Below, in pieces: positions 47,112-59,709 of a stretch of 64,000 bases of DNA; position 1 is the stretch's first letter; each line of letters starts with the position of its first letter. The stretch covers positions 1,240,001-1,304,000 of the forward strand of contig JAQFVV010000184.1 in the NCBI GenBank assembly GCA_028023455.1, given 5' to 3'. Origin of the DNA: Epiperipatus broadwayi (Eukaryota; Onychophora; Udeonychophora; Euonychophora; Peripatidae). The translations under genes and the position numbers were made by a program. The notes below the pieces were generated by a model. That model had not been told where the DNA came from and made no database searches. It was given only the letters and a program-made list of their open reading frames with translations.

Positions 47112-47440
47112 TGTTTTAACAGTTAAAAGTATAAGAAATGGTGATCATATGATGTTTATTGGCTTATATTACAAAAATGCAAACATTCTGAAATCAATGA
47201 TTTATGAACCTTTGTTATGATATGTAAGTTTACATTTTAATTTTACCAAAAAAGTAAGATTCACTGGATTAAAAAAACTATATTACACAGCATTACAAGT
47301 AATACCGAGGCTTCTAGCATAGTTAGGACATTGCTGAATATTGTCTCACAAAAAAGGTAGAAGTTCTGAAATCAATGATTTGTTAAAATTTTATTATATG
47401 TACGTTTATATTTTAATTTTATTATTTTAAAAAATTAATT
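47112..47440 (+). repeat. Right remnant of FB1-D followed by a tandem repeat
   Basis: 47112-47172 completes the FB1-D flank. From 47188 a unit beginning 'ctgaaatcaatgattt' repeats at 47366 (period 178 bp); the first unit includes the right copy of the 44066-44170 direct repeat. Confidence 0.65.
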
Positions 47441-50400
47441 TTAATTTTCTTTAGTGCAGTAATTAATTTTATATAAATTTTTTTTTATATTTTTATTTTT
47501 TTTCCTGCTTAAATAATTGTTTTAGAATGTAATTTTAGTCTTGATCATGAGCCTGGAATCGTTTATCTCTGTATCCATATATTTCAATGCAAACTACAGT
47601 GAACCAGTAATATAATCAATGGCATTCTGGAATAAAGTTTTAGCAGATTTCAATATATATATGAAAAATGTATGCTGTTCATTTACGCTTTTTGTTAATT
47701 ATTTTGTTGATATATTATAAATTATTTTGATAAAATATGCTAAAAATAAAATTATTTTAAAAAAATAGATAAGAGTTTAGCAAAAAGTATTTATTTTTAA
47801 AAACTATAAAAAAATAACTGATGTCACAAAATGTCAGCAACACTTTTTAATTGGTGAATAACGTTCATTTAAAGATTTGCATTGTTGAATTTTTTTAAAA
47901 TTATAAATAACTATTTATTTTTGAAAAAACTTTCGTTAACTTTCATAACATGACAAATTATTAATATACTTTTTACAAATGAAACTAAAGTGAATATAAT
48001 ATTAAAAGATGAATATATTTTGACAATTGAGTTTGTGAATTGACCAATTAAAAGTTTATACTTTTTCCTCACACAGCCAATAAACAAATCAGCCATTAAT
48101 GAGTTAACATATATAATTATAATACTTTGGTATTAGTCCTGCAACATAAAGCATGTATTAGATTTGCTTTACCTTTTCACATTCGTATCAATCTGCTGAT
48201 AACTTTAATCTTGTGATCTGACTAAAATAACATTGTAACTGTCAAATCTTTACATCCACACAACAAAATCCAGAGGTTTAGCAAGTCATCCCAAGGCTTA
48301 TCAAAATGAGGTTATTGAGACCCCTTGTCCAACCTAGCCTCAGTTCCTTTACCAATGCTCAAAGATTTATTACCTTGAAGATGACATATGTGAGGTCACA
48401 GCAGTATTTTCCTTAATTGTATGCTGGCAGTAGCACATTTGTAAAACGTGAGACTACAGGAAACTGGCATATTTAACAGTATAGCTACATATAGGTGTTG
48501 CATGAGTATAATTACTAAATATGGATTGTGATTTTTAATAACTAACAGTTAATTAATCAATAATGACTTAATACTGATGAGCAAAATCAAAACACTAAAC
48601 AGAAGTTAAAGTTTAAATTAATTTAATGAAAGCCAAATATTTAAATAATAAAATTAATAAATGAAATAATAAAATTATAATAGGATTATATAGCTTGTCT
48701 CACTCACAGGTGATCATTTTAGGGATACAATTTAACGTATAAGTTTTCTGGTTACAAATTACTTAATTTATTTTGATTGTCATATATATGTATATCACTT
48801 GCAGGTGATGAAGATTTATAATATTTCAAGTTACAATTTTATGAGACATTATTATTATTTTCTAAATTAGTTTACTTTGCTCATGATGATCTATGCCTAG
48901 TTTATGCTATAATTATGGATCTAGATTTGCTTTAGAACTAGCATAAGTGATTATTATCATTTATAAAGAATATTTTATTAAACATGAATTATGTAATATA
49001 TTCTCTACATAGCTTATGCGCCTATAAAATTAGATTCTAATTCAGATCAAAGCTGAAAAATACAATTATTATAGTAGAATAAACTGATGATTGGCAGTCA
49101 GACTTCAGATACCAAGGCATATAGAAAATATACAATCTGAGTCCTAGTGTCTTGAATGTGTGCTTTTTCATGGGATTTGTACCTAATACCAGTTCCCTTA
49201 ACACCATTACCATTGCTGTGAAATAGAGACCTTTAGTCCAAGTGATCAAACAACTATTTTAACTCTCTGGAGTGTCATGCTCCAGTTCTAAGGATGCAGA
49301 ATGGGGTGGTGCTTATCCTACACCCATCTGAAGGAGGTAGTTGTCCAAACTAAGAAGAATGGGGTAGCTCTTAAAACATATGCCCATTGAAGTGATACAG
49401 CAACAAGTATATATGCTGAAGCATTTCTTAAGGACACATTTGCCCCGCTGACTACATCATTATATAATAAAAATAGGACACTAAACAGTAGTTTCCTTCC
49501 ATAAGACTACTGTAGATCAGTTCATTATATAATTATACTATTAAGGAAAGCTTATGAATTTAATTTATTAAGCTATCTATACAGGCATTTATATAATTCT
49601 AGGGAGGATTACAGCATATTTTGGATAATTACGATAATAAGTTCTAGTTTTATGTTGTATTTTATCACTTCAGCTATATATTAATTAAATATTACATTTA
49701 AAGCAAATCTATCTTAGAGTAGCTGTAAGCTTTTAATTATATCTTAAATAAGACATTTTATCCATTTCAGAAGGGAGTTTTGTTTGTGCATTAATAAATG
49801 CCAAATTACATATATGTGCACGAGAATATCTAATCGCTTCTCACTAATGATTTAACTAAGAGTAAAACTTCCATTCTTAACAAATATAGCATAAAAAATA
49901 CATATCTGAAATAAAATAATTTGGCATAGATTTAACTAAAAAAAACATAAATTTAGAGATGATATTTCACGTAATTGAAATCTGAAATTTGGCTTTGTTC
50001 GCTTAGTTTTTAAAAAACGAATTGAAACAAAATTAGCTTAAAGTTGATTGATTTAGTTTAATATAGATTTAACTTATTTATGAGAATTATCAATTAAAAG
50101 CAAATATTATCATTAAGCCAAAATATGAAAAATAACTTGGAAACATCATTTTAAAATAAATCATTTAGAATTATACGTAATAAATCAGTTATGATAAATC
50201 ATTTAGAATCAATCAATGGAAGCAAGTTAAAACTAAATCAGTTTTAATAACACATAGTAAAATAAATAAGTTGAAATCAAATCAATCAGAAATAAATCAG
50301 TAAATCAATAAATAAACAAGGCAAGATTTGGGATTTAAATAAAAAAAATTAAAATTACATTTAACTTGGTAAGTTTAAAATACATTATTATTTTGGCCAT

Positions 50401-51880
50401 AATTAATAGATTTAGCTAGCTTTTAGGAATTAGCAAAGTTTAGTTTAGAAGTTAACTTTAGATGGATCATTTGTTACCACTTTCTTTTCTCTGCTGTGGC
50501 AAGTTAGTTTCATCTTGAGGGTTTCTTTATCTGGCATTGGCTTCTAGTTCACCTTTCTTGGGATCTTGTAGACCATTATGGGGTCCAGAAAAACAAGGAA
50601 ATCACCTTTTCTAGATCATGATCATCATCACTACCAATTTATAAAATACTTTTTTAACAAGTTAAACTGACTGAATATCCAAAGTCAATAATATTGTCAA
50701 AGATGGCTGAAGCAACTTATATACCAATTTACCCCCTATCCCCTGTCTTAGTAATTTTAGATCTGCTTTTCTAATTACCTTACCGTATTTCTCAGAAATC
50801 TCAGAATCTTGTTGTTATTGATTTCTTTTATGGGCGGGTCTTCCCTCAGTTGATACTTAGTTTTAAAATCTATTTTTACTTCTAAAATGTTAATAAGGTC
50901 AGTATACAGTGAGAAGGATTAAATTTTATGAAGTCATCCTTTTTAAAAAAAACAAATCTAAAGATAAAAAACATTTTGTTATATATGTAACTCAATTATA
51001 TAATTTAGTGATATATGCAGAAATATATAATAATTTCAAATATTAATTTTAGAATAAATATTCTGGATAAAGAAATTGCTAATGTTTTAATTCTATTAAA
51101 ATTATTCTTTCCTGCATATATGTAGTTTATTGTTACACATACAAAACATTTTTCCATTTATTTAATTACCAGAAATATATACGTGTGTATTTATTGATTT
51201 TTATACATATACATATGTTTCTTTTACTGTATGCTAAATATACACACACCTACATAACTAGTATATTTAAGTTTAAAATTAACATGATTTTAGCATAATA
51301 TTAGCATAATATACAAGGATTTGGGTATAGTTATACATAAAGAAATACTACTATAGTATATAGTAGGTAGAAGGATAGATAGATCTGACTGTTTCAACAT
51401 GTACATAGATCTTTTACATGATATTTTTCATGTTATTTTCACAACATTTACAAAATTATCAGCAGATTGATACAAATGCAAAAAGATACAGCAGTTTTAA
51501 TACATGCTCCCTGTTGCAGGAGTAATACTCAATTAAAAATATACAACAAATAAGAAAGATATGTATGATTTTAAGCAAGAAATGGAAAATTAAAAAAGAC
51601 CATTTGAAAAAAAAAATGTTGATTTGTCATACACAAATATATATGACTTTTCACACTAAAATTATAATGTATGACTTTCACACTAAAAATTTAAAATTTA
51701 TAACAATATATAAATCAATATTAAAAACAACATTTTACATGAAAAACAAATTGATTTGCTATCTTAAAAAGTACATTTTTTCAATCCCCCTCCAAAAAAA
51801 ACATGTAAAACAACCCTTTATGTGACTTCCAAGGGTTACTTTAAATACACACAAAACAAGCACTAAATTGTATTTTTTAA
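47441..51880. other. Stretch without a recognised gene
   Basis: Three slightly GC-richer islands (about 48230-48480, 49070-49400, 50470-50640) have no recognisable frame, and may be old repeats or exons of unknown genes. The rest is A/T-rich. Confidence 0.4.
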
Positions 51881-53174
51881 ATATTCATATATATTGCTTA
51901 CAATAACTCCTCTCATATGCATTTTAATGCAAAATTTTTTTTAATGATTCCTTTATTTTCCTGACAGTTTCGACTATCCTCCAGTCTTCATCAGAGCTAT
52001 AATATTGAGTGATATAAATGTATAACCATTACTTCATAAAAATATAAAAATATATATACATGTATATAAAATATATATATATACATATCCTCAACAGCTT
52101 ACATATACATACACATATATAATCCATACATATATATATATAAGCATCCATATATATATATATATATAAAACCTGTACATAAAAATACATATATATAAAA
52201 TATATACAAAAAAACATATCAAATACACAATTTTATATATTTTTTTTTTAAAAAAAAAAATTTTATTTTTAATTTTTTAAAAATTTATTGAAAACTATCC
52301 TTTATTATTTTTATCAATTTAACTTTATTTTTTACTTTTTATCATTCACCTTTTATTCCTATCTATCATTTTATATTACTATCTAATATATTTTATCATC
52401 TTTTATTTTTTATTTTAATATCTATAAATTTAACTTTTGCCATTTTATTATTTCTAATTTTACTCTTTATTAATAATTTTTATTTTTATTCTCTTTAATA
52501 ATTTTCCTATTCATTTTAACTTACTGATCTTAATTTCCTCTACCTTTTAAGATAATTGATTTTTAGAGGAGATTAAGATCAGTGGGTTAAAACGAATAGG
52601 AAAATTATTAAAAAGAATAAAAATAAAAATTATTAATAAAGAATAGGATTAGAAATAATAAAATGGCAAAACTTAAAATTATTGGTATTAAAATAAAAAA
52701 TAAAAGATGATAAAATATATTAGATAATAATGTTAAATAATAGATAGGAAAAAAGATGAATGATAAAAAGTAGAAAATAAAATTAAATTGATAAAGAAGT
52801 AATAAAGGGTAATTTTAAAAAAAAAAAGATTTAAAATTAAAAATAATATAGGTTTTTTAAAAAAATAATTTAAAATTGTGTATTTGATATATTTTTTGGA
52901 TATATATAGGTTATATATGTGTGTATGGATTATATATGTGTATATGTAAATTTTTGAGAATATGTATGTATATATTTTTGATATACATATGTATGTATAT
53001 ATATTTTTATATGTATATGAAGTAATGGTTATATGTTTATATCATTCAATATTGTAGCTCTGATGAAGACTGCAGGAAAGTTGAAACTGTCAGAAAAATA
53101 AAGGAATCATTAAAAAAAAAATTTGCATTAAAGTGTATATGAGGGGAGTTATTGCAAGCAATATAGATGAATAT
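51881..53174. repeat. Large near-palindrome FB3, about 1.3 kb
   Basis: Arms 51881-52542 and 52562-53174 are reverse complements from the outer 'atattcatatatattgctta' to the centre 'gatcttaatttcctcta', around a loop of about 19 bp. The arms differ mainly in TA/TG microsatellite lengths. Each outer part carries a 'ctgatgaagactg..gaaactgtcag' motif (left arm on the minus strand 51963-51998, right arm on the plus strand 53058-53093). No protein coding seen. Confidence 0.85.
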
Positions 53175-53506
53175 ATAAAAAAATGCAAAGAAACTAAAAG
53201 GAGAAAAATAAGAATATACTTTTTAAATTTATTTACAAAAATACATAAAATATATACATAAGATACTTACTGTCTAATGTGTAATAGCAATTTGACATTT
53301 AGATTTACCACACAAAGTGGAGATCTCTACTAAAAACTTTCCTTTCAAAAATGTACCATGTGATTGCACAGTGTACTGGGATTTTCCACAGAAATTCTAA
53401 TAAACTTTTTTTTCTTTAAAAAATAAGATAACATAACCCACCCATCCCCCCAAAAAAATTCACAACAAAATAAAGCAATATAAATTATAAGACTTTTATT
53501 AACTTT

Positions 53507-53953
53507 TCATCCTAGTGGAAAAATTTCTTTTATGTCATTGAATATGGAAATGAATGCTTCATCATTTTTGTGTAATTTACACCACATAAATTTCACCAGG
53601 TATGCATCGAGGTGTTGTCTTGATATTCCTCACTGCTGCTTATTCTGAAATCCCATGGAATTCCACAGCCTTTCAATGTTTTCGCATGAACCCCAGTTTC
53701 TGGATCCATGAAATTATATATGTGGTTCACAGAAAAATGCTCATAACTGGCATTTGTTAATTCATCAATTTTGTATGCTTTCCAGCAGTCTGAATATATA
53801 ATGGAAATCTCTTCTACATTATGTTTTATGGCTTTCATCAGAGTCTCTGCTGTTCTGTCTTGGATTTTTATGATAAAATATTCACCAGTCTCCCGACATA
53901 AACCACCAAACATTCACTTCTCAGGAAGAATTTGTCCAGCTTGATTCTTTCTT
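53507..53953 (-). pseudogene. Second ISXO2-like (Merlin) transposase relic
   Basis: The minus strand begins at 53953 after an acceptor-like pyrimidine tract and AG, and reads 'RKNQAGQILPEK', a stop where Trp is expected, then 'MFGGLCRETGEYF', 'EISIIYSDCWKAY' (second catalytic Asp), 'FSVNHIYNFMDPETG' and, after a one-base frameshift at about 53680, 'TIERLWNSMGF' (catalytic Glu), a stop, 'SRQHLDAYLVKFMW' and a stop at 53507-53509. The first Asp lies in a missing upstream part. It is of a different subgroup from the 27-kb copy (CRETG versus IERG) and is inactive. Confidence 0.85.
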
Positions 53954-54302
53954 CTGGAAAAAAGACACTCATCATTTTTTATTCTTTACAAATAAAAATC
54001 TAATTGAAATAAAAATACAGTAACTGAAAGTGTCAAACTATTACAAAAAAAAGGAGACCATGTTGATAAAGAAAAACACATTTTCACATGAGATTGGATA
54101 ACATGCAGGGGTTATTTTGTTTCAATTTGATGTGATTGCAAGATTACACATTTATTGTGGATGTGAAAAGGTGTCCTATCTCTTCTAGATTGCATGACAA
54201 TACTAAAGTACCATAATTATTTAAAACACATGGGCTTATATAAAATAATAAAACAAACAACACTTATTTATAATTGTTAATTAGAGAAGATATAAATTAG
54301 TA

Positions 54303-54345
54303 TTAAAATTTATCGGCTTAACGTTTTCGAGGATCCATGCCTCAT
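54303..54345 (-). other. Possible degenerate hammerhead-like motif downstream of the Penelope relic
   Basis: On the minus strand 'atgaggcatggatcctcgaaaacg' contains a GAGG/CCTC stem followed by GAAAAC, resembling stem II and the GAAA half of a hammerhead. The CTGATGA half is not intact. Penelope-like elements are known to carry such ribozymes, and the position after the ORF stop fits. Confidence 0.25.
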
Positions 54346-54410
54346 ATTCATACCCTTCATAAAATGTATAATAAAATATATGCAAATACAAATATGCAAA
54401 TAAGCTAGTA

Positions 54411-54998
54411 TTACGTAACCCATTTCTTCAAGATCTTGAAGCAAGTGTTTTTCCTATTAATGGCATGGATGTTTCCATTAATGTAAAATGCCTCCTTTAT
54501 TTTTCTTTTGTCATCATTTGATTCTGAGCACCATATTATGGGATTGGCAGGTGTGAAGTTGTGTCCAGATTGTTTAGCATGCTCCAAAAATGCAGAGGAT
54601 GTGTTGCTGTTCTTCTGAGCTCTGTTAAATGTGTAAAGATGTTGGTCCAGTCTAGTATTGATTGTAGCTTTCATTTCACCATAATATATAGCGTGGCATC
54701 CAGCCTGAGGGCAGGCAATAGAGTACACCATGTGTGGGGTGAATGATCGATCAATGTGGTCTTTAGAGTTGTTAATCAATCTATTAGAATTAGGTGGAGT
54801 TCTAAATGCTATATTAAATTTATCGTTTAATGCTTTCATTAGTTTGTTAGATATTTTAGGAATGTAGGGGATTGTTATTCTAGATAGGTTGGTACAAGAT
54901 ACATTATTGTTTATTGTATTATTAAATTTTATGATTTTATTTTTAATAGAATATGATCTGACTAAATTCCTTTGAATTTGAATATTACCTGCAGACAA
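54411..54998 (-). pseudogene. Penelope-like element, C-terminal GIY-YIG endonuclease part
   Basis: 195 residues, open to near 55019 without an ATG at the start, so it is a 5'-truncated piece. The linker 'IPYIPKISNKLMKALND' comes first, then the GIY-YIG region: 'VYSIACPQAGCHAIYYGE' (the usual YIG is YYG here), 'TRLDQHL', 'EHAKQSGH', 'KIKEAFYI' with the catalytic Glu, and 'INRKN'. The spacing is that of animal Penelope-like elements, where this domain nicks target DNA. The RT that should precede it is absent; a GA microsatellite at 55020-55033 marks the break. No internal stops. Confidence 0.8.
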
Positions 54999-55039
54999 TA
55001 TTGCCTGAATTTGCCATACAGAGAGAGAGAGAGCTCTAG

Positions 55040-57330
55040 AATTTTATATATCCTCCCCCACCACCATTCCCACTGCCATGACTATCTCTTCCTTTCCCAC
55101 CATTCAAGTTTATTCTAAATTTAATTCAATTTATTAATATTTTATGTTATGTTGGAAATATTTTTAATTAAGATATCTATAAGCTATGTTGAGCTTTAAA
55201 TTTCTCTCTAATTAAAGACATATGTATTATCTTTTTATACAATAATTAAATAAATCTACTTTTTTATTATAACAGTCCTTATTTTATTTTATTTTTATCT
55301 TTAAAGATTATATCATTAACAAATTATATACAACATATACAGCAAAACTGTGTTGTGTGCTGTATCAATATATTCCACTTTAATTACATGTTACCCCAAA
55401 AAATGTAATTAACAAAAATAAAACATTAAAATTAGTAAACTTAATAAATTTTATGGTGCAATGATGGCCATTTTTCCATCTCAGAGCTCCAAACACAATC
55501 ATTTTTAAAAAAAACCATTAAAATTTATAAATTTAATCAATTTTACAATGTAGCAGCAGATAATTTTCTATCTCAGAATATTGTACATGGCTTATATTGA
55601 AAGTATGTACATTTTATGCTTCAATTTATTATTTTTTCTAAAATTGATATGGTATAACATTTTGCATTAAAAAATATGTTCTAAGCACTAAAGCTAAAAA
55701 TTTTGCAAAACTTTAGAAAATTCATAAAGTAACTTTTTTAGCAATAAATGTTATCAATTTAGTATTGGCAGGAAAAAAGAGTTGCCAAACATTCTTATAT
55801 TATCAGAAAACTTAAAACTTGAAAAGTTTAAACGAATAACATAAACCTGGAGTAACTATATACATTACATAGTAGATATGGACTTAAAAATATTATAACA
55901 ACTACAGAGGCCCTAGCCTGTTGATAACAAGACTGCTATTATAGTTTGATTAGGAAAAATATTTATAGATAAAAAAGAATCATGTTTAATTGCAATGAAA
56001 GTCTGACATTTCAATATTCTTTTTTTTTTTTTTAAATAAAGCTATAGTATAAGTTTTTTAATATTTTATTTTTTGAGTCAATGTTAATGAGTGAATATAC
56101 TTACAATAAATACTTATAAAAATGTGCTTTCTCAATTTATTATTAGCAATTGCTTTTTAAAAAAAAGTTGTTTATACTATTTTATTGTATTATATAATAA
56201 TATATATTATGTACAATATGACTAGATTATTAAAAGTGAAATAATAAGCATATAAAAATGAATAATAGAGATAAAATATTATTATTGAATAAATATTAGA
56301 GAAGCTGACTTTGCTAATAAAAAATGTCTACAAGTTATGCATGAAAGATTCTGAACTAGATTAAAAGCCTAATTAACATTATGGTTAAAGTTGACCTAAT
56401 TAATTCTAATGAAATCTACAGTAACATCAGTTTTATTATAATTACTTTATTCCAGAAAAAATAATGAAGATAAGTCATATACAAGGAATAGAGAAACTAA
56501 AAATTGTCTTTTCCCTTTCATGATAAAAACCCAGCTACAAGATTGTCCAAATACTAGAGGCGAAGAAGATGGTCCAAAGAAAGAAGCAGTGTTGAAATAT
56601 TATATCTCAGAAAATCAGCCTCCACACAAACTCTCTACATGTCTCCCTGACATTATTATGTTTTAGGAAGTCCAATAGACCATGTAGATTGTAAGATAAT
56701 ATGATATATTATAATATAAATAAAATGTTTGTTAATTAGAACAAAATTGTAATCATAATAAAAATAATAAGTATAACAATAATATACTATTATAAACAAT
56801 CTTTTAATCTGCAAAAGTATGCTTAAACTACCATTAAATTCAAAAAAACATAGTGGAAGCAAACATCATCAATTCATGTTCCACTTTGTTTTTTGAATTT
56901 AATGGCAGTTGAGGCAGATTTAAGAAATTAACCAAAAGTACTTCTGTGGATTGAAAGACTGTTTATAATATACCATTATATTTATTGTTTTTATTATGAT
57001 ATATATATATTGTAACCATATATTTTAGTATAAAATATAATAATTGATGTAACTAATTTAAAAATTTTTCTTTCTTCTTTTGGTGATTTGATTGGCTTGA
57101 GTTGCACTTTGAACAGATTACTCTCTTATATTATTTTGATAAATTTAAATTTGCTTCTTCCCATACACTAACTCATATCAAAATGTTTAACTTTTTAAAA
57201 ATTTGACAACACATTAAAATTTGGTAAATAGTATTAAAAATAATATTTTATTTTATTTGTTTAAAATGATCTTAAAAATTATTTCTATTAAATTTAAAAA
57301 ACCATTTGTTCAATTAAAATTAATTATTAA
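55040..57330. other. AT-rich stretch without a recognised gene
   Basis: Nothing supported on either strand apart from homopolymers. An inverted pair 'aaaactaccattaaattcaaaaaaca'-type at 56828-56850 and 56888-56912 makes a small hairpin. Confidence 0.4.
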
Positions 57331-57645
57331 AAATAAATACAGTAATTACGTATGCGTCTCAATGTAAAAAGAAAAGAGGGCGAATCTAAGGGAAGATCGT
57401 CTGTTAGTTTGCTTTTGGAGGGAGAAAGAAAAGAAAATGGTAAAGGCAAATGGTGTAAATTTGATAAGCTTATTTTAAAATAGTTAATAAATAAACGGAT
57501 TACCACAAAATTTGCTATAAACGTAAATATAACATAGTGGTAATTAATTATAAGATGAATTGCTAAATTTAAAAGTCTGTTCAAGTCAGCTGGCCAAGTG
57601 GATCGAATCACCGGTAATAAAATTTTCCAATATTACATTTTTGAA

Positions 57646-57689
57646 ATGTCAGAGCTTCCCAGTTTGAAAGAATTATTTGCAAGAATTTG
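57646..57689 (+). CDS. Possible 5' coding exon of an unidentified gene
   Basis: An ATG with A at -3 opens MSELPSLKELFARI plus two bases, then a donor GTATGT at 57690. The frame is open upstream to 57598 without another ATG. The preceding 57360-57450 is purine-rich and GC-richer than its surroundings, as first exons or promoters can be. No later exon was recognised. Weak evidence. Confidence 0.25.
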
Positions 57690-57829
57690 GTATGTTTTAA
57701 AATGTTTATTATTCTACAATTTGGAAAAATTAAATAAGTATTTTAATTACAGAATTTTTTATGAATATAAAAATTTGCTTTTAAAAAAAAAAAAAAAGAA
57801 GAAGTTTAAATTCAAGTAAAATGTTAAGT

Positions 57830-58880
57830 TATCAACATAGTTTAATATTTCCGTATCTAATTCTAATAAAAATATAGTATTGATTGATATTTAACTTTAC
57901 AATGCCAGTAATCTATTTGCTAGTTAATTTGTTTAACATTTGGATAATAAATAGTCTTCAAAGAATTAATCAAAGCTATTTTCTAATTTTATCGTCAGTT
58001 GGAATGATTGAATTAATTGCTATAATTAGTATTCCTAGATTTAAGCGTGGATGAATAAATATTCGCATGGATGTGATAAACTTGGAACATTTTTAATAGA
58101 GAAATGTAGAGATTAATAACTTTTGAAAAACATTTTCATTTAAATTCTGCGTGTCATGTTTTTGAAATTGTTTCATGTTTATGTAGCCACGTAAAATCGT
58201 TAATCTAATAGTGATTATAATAACTAAAACAAATGGATAAAATTGCATGTATGGAATTCAACGATAGTTATAGCTGTTGCTTCTTATATTTATTGTTCGA
58301 CACATCGTACATGGATTCCACGGATCATATTTGAAGTTATAAAATGTTATACAATCCAATTTGTGATACACACACCTGCTATAATTCATGTAGTGAACTA
58401 TAAAATGCTATACATTTAATTTATATCATACACACACCTGTTAAATTTTATGTATTTGATGAATAATGTATTATTTAATTTTATCGTTATATGAACTTGC
58501 ATGTGAAGTTTAAAAGTTATATTTATTAAGTTTAAATTAATAGGGGTTGAATAAAATATTTATTCAAGAGAATAGCGCTAGCGAAAAAGCTTGAAAAGTA
58601 TTAAATGAATTCATGAGATGTATCAATCTTGGTGAGATATTTTGTGAGTCTTTCCAGATTTATATTCCTATACTAATATTACTTATACTATATTACATAT
58701 GTTTTATTTTAAGCAAGATAAGTAGTACATTAGTTGTCCTGATTAGTCTAACATTTTATTATGCAAGAACCCACATTTGCTAAAGTGTTAGTGTATTCTG
58801 AATGGTCAGAATAATTGAGGGGGATGATTTTGCACTTTAATGTGAAGTAAATAGTAATGTTGTTTTAGAATGTTAAAAGG
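57830..58880. other. Stretch without a recognised gene
   Basis: Less repetitive than most of the window but with no coding or RNA family recognised. Confidence 0.4.
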
Positions 58881-58883
58881 CAT

Positions 58884-59071
58884 TAATCTGTGCTGGTGGT
58901 TAATCCGCAGATTATTTAATTGCCAATTTTGTATTTTACACTCATTCCTGCGCTGGTGGTTAATCCGCGGAATGGTGTACTTGTACTTATTGCTTTATGA
59001 TGGTGTATAAATCCACCAAAGTGTTTAGTGTTATTTAATTCCTACGTGTAGATGAATACATCCACAGGAAT
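58884..59071. other. Array of four short hairpins
   Basis: Hairpin 1: TAATCTG (58884) with CAGATTA (58908). Hairpin 2: CATTCC (58943) with GGAATG (58969). Both enclose the same 'gctggtggttaatccgc', exactly 60 bp apart. Hairpin 3: TGGTG (59001) with CACCA around 'tataaatc'. Hairpin 4: ATTCCT (59038) with AGGAAT (59066) plus an inner GTG/CAC. The flanking sequences of 1 and 2 differ, while stems are kept by paired changes. Function unknown; possibly a structured RNA or protein-binding array. Confidence 0.5.
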
Positions 59072-59652
59072 ATGTTTTGCTTCACAGATATAAGTTGGGC
59101 AAAGTATTTTAGTTGATCTGCTAAATCATCTTCTTTCAAGTGTAAGTAGAATTTATAAGTTAGATTATTAAATTGTAGCAGGACACTCTATTCAAGTTAC
59201 TTCATGATAATTAACTGTTGGTTGATTATTATTTACCGGAATGTATGTTTACATTTTCACTTTATTTAATGATTACATTATAGCTAAATCCTACAGACAT
59301 AATATTATTTATTATATGATTATAAGTTTACGGTAGGGATTTATTGAATCTGGAAATGACGTTAAATATTTCATGAGTTGATGCTGAATTTCGTATAATC
59401 TCCTCAATATTCATTATATTAGATTGAAATAAGGTATGATTAGGTTTTAAAAGCGTACCTATGAGATGTTATTGAAGAAAGTCAATGGAATTATCATTTA
59501 TTTATTTTATTTGTTTATTTATGTCTTTAATTATAACATTGGAATTAATTACTTATTATTCATAAATTTGTCAATAAAAGTTGATTTATAATTAAACTTA
59601 CTGTGCCGTTGCTATGTGTCATTCATAAAATCAGAAATCATAAACTTTGGAT

Positions 59653-59708
59653 AGAGCATACATTAAAGAGCATACATTGAAGAGCATACATTGAAGAGCA
59701 TACCTTGA
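59653..59708 (+). repeat. Tandem repeat, 14 bp, four units
   Basis: 'agagcatacattga' at 59653, 59667, 59681 and 59695 with single-base differences. Confidence 0.9.
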
Positions 59709-59709
59709 A

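Noticed and set aside
58884-59071. CRISPR-like array
   Set aside because: Only two identical cores with unequal neighbours, stems that change, a eukaryotic setting and no cas genes.
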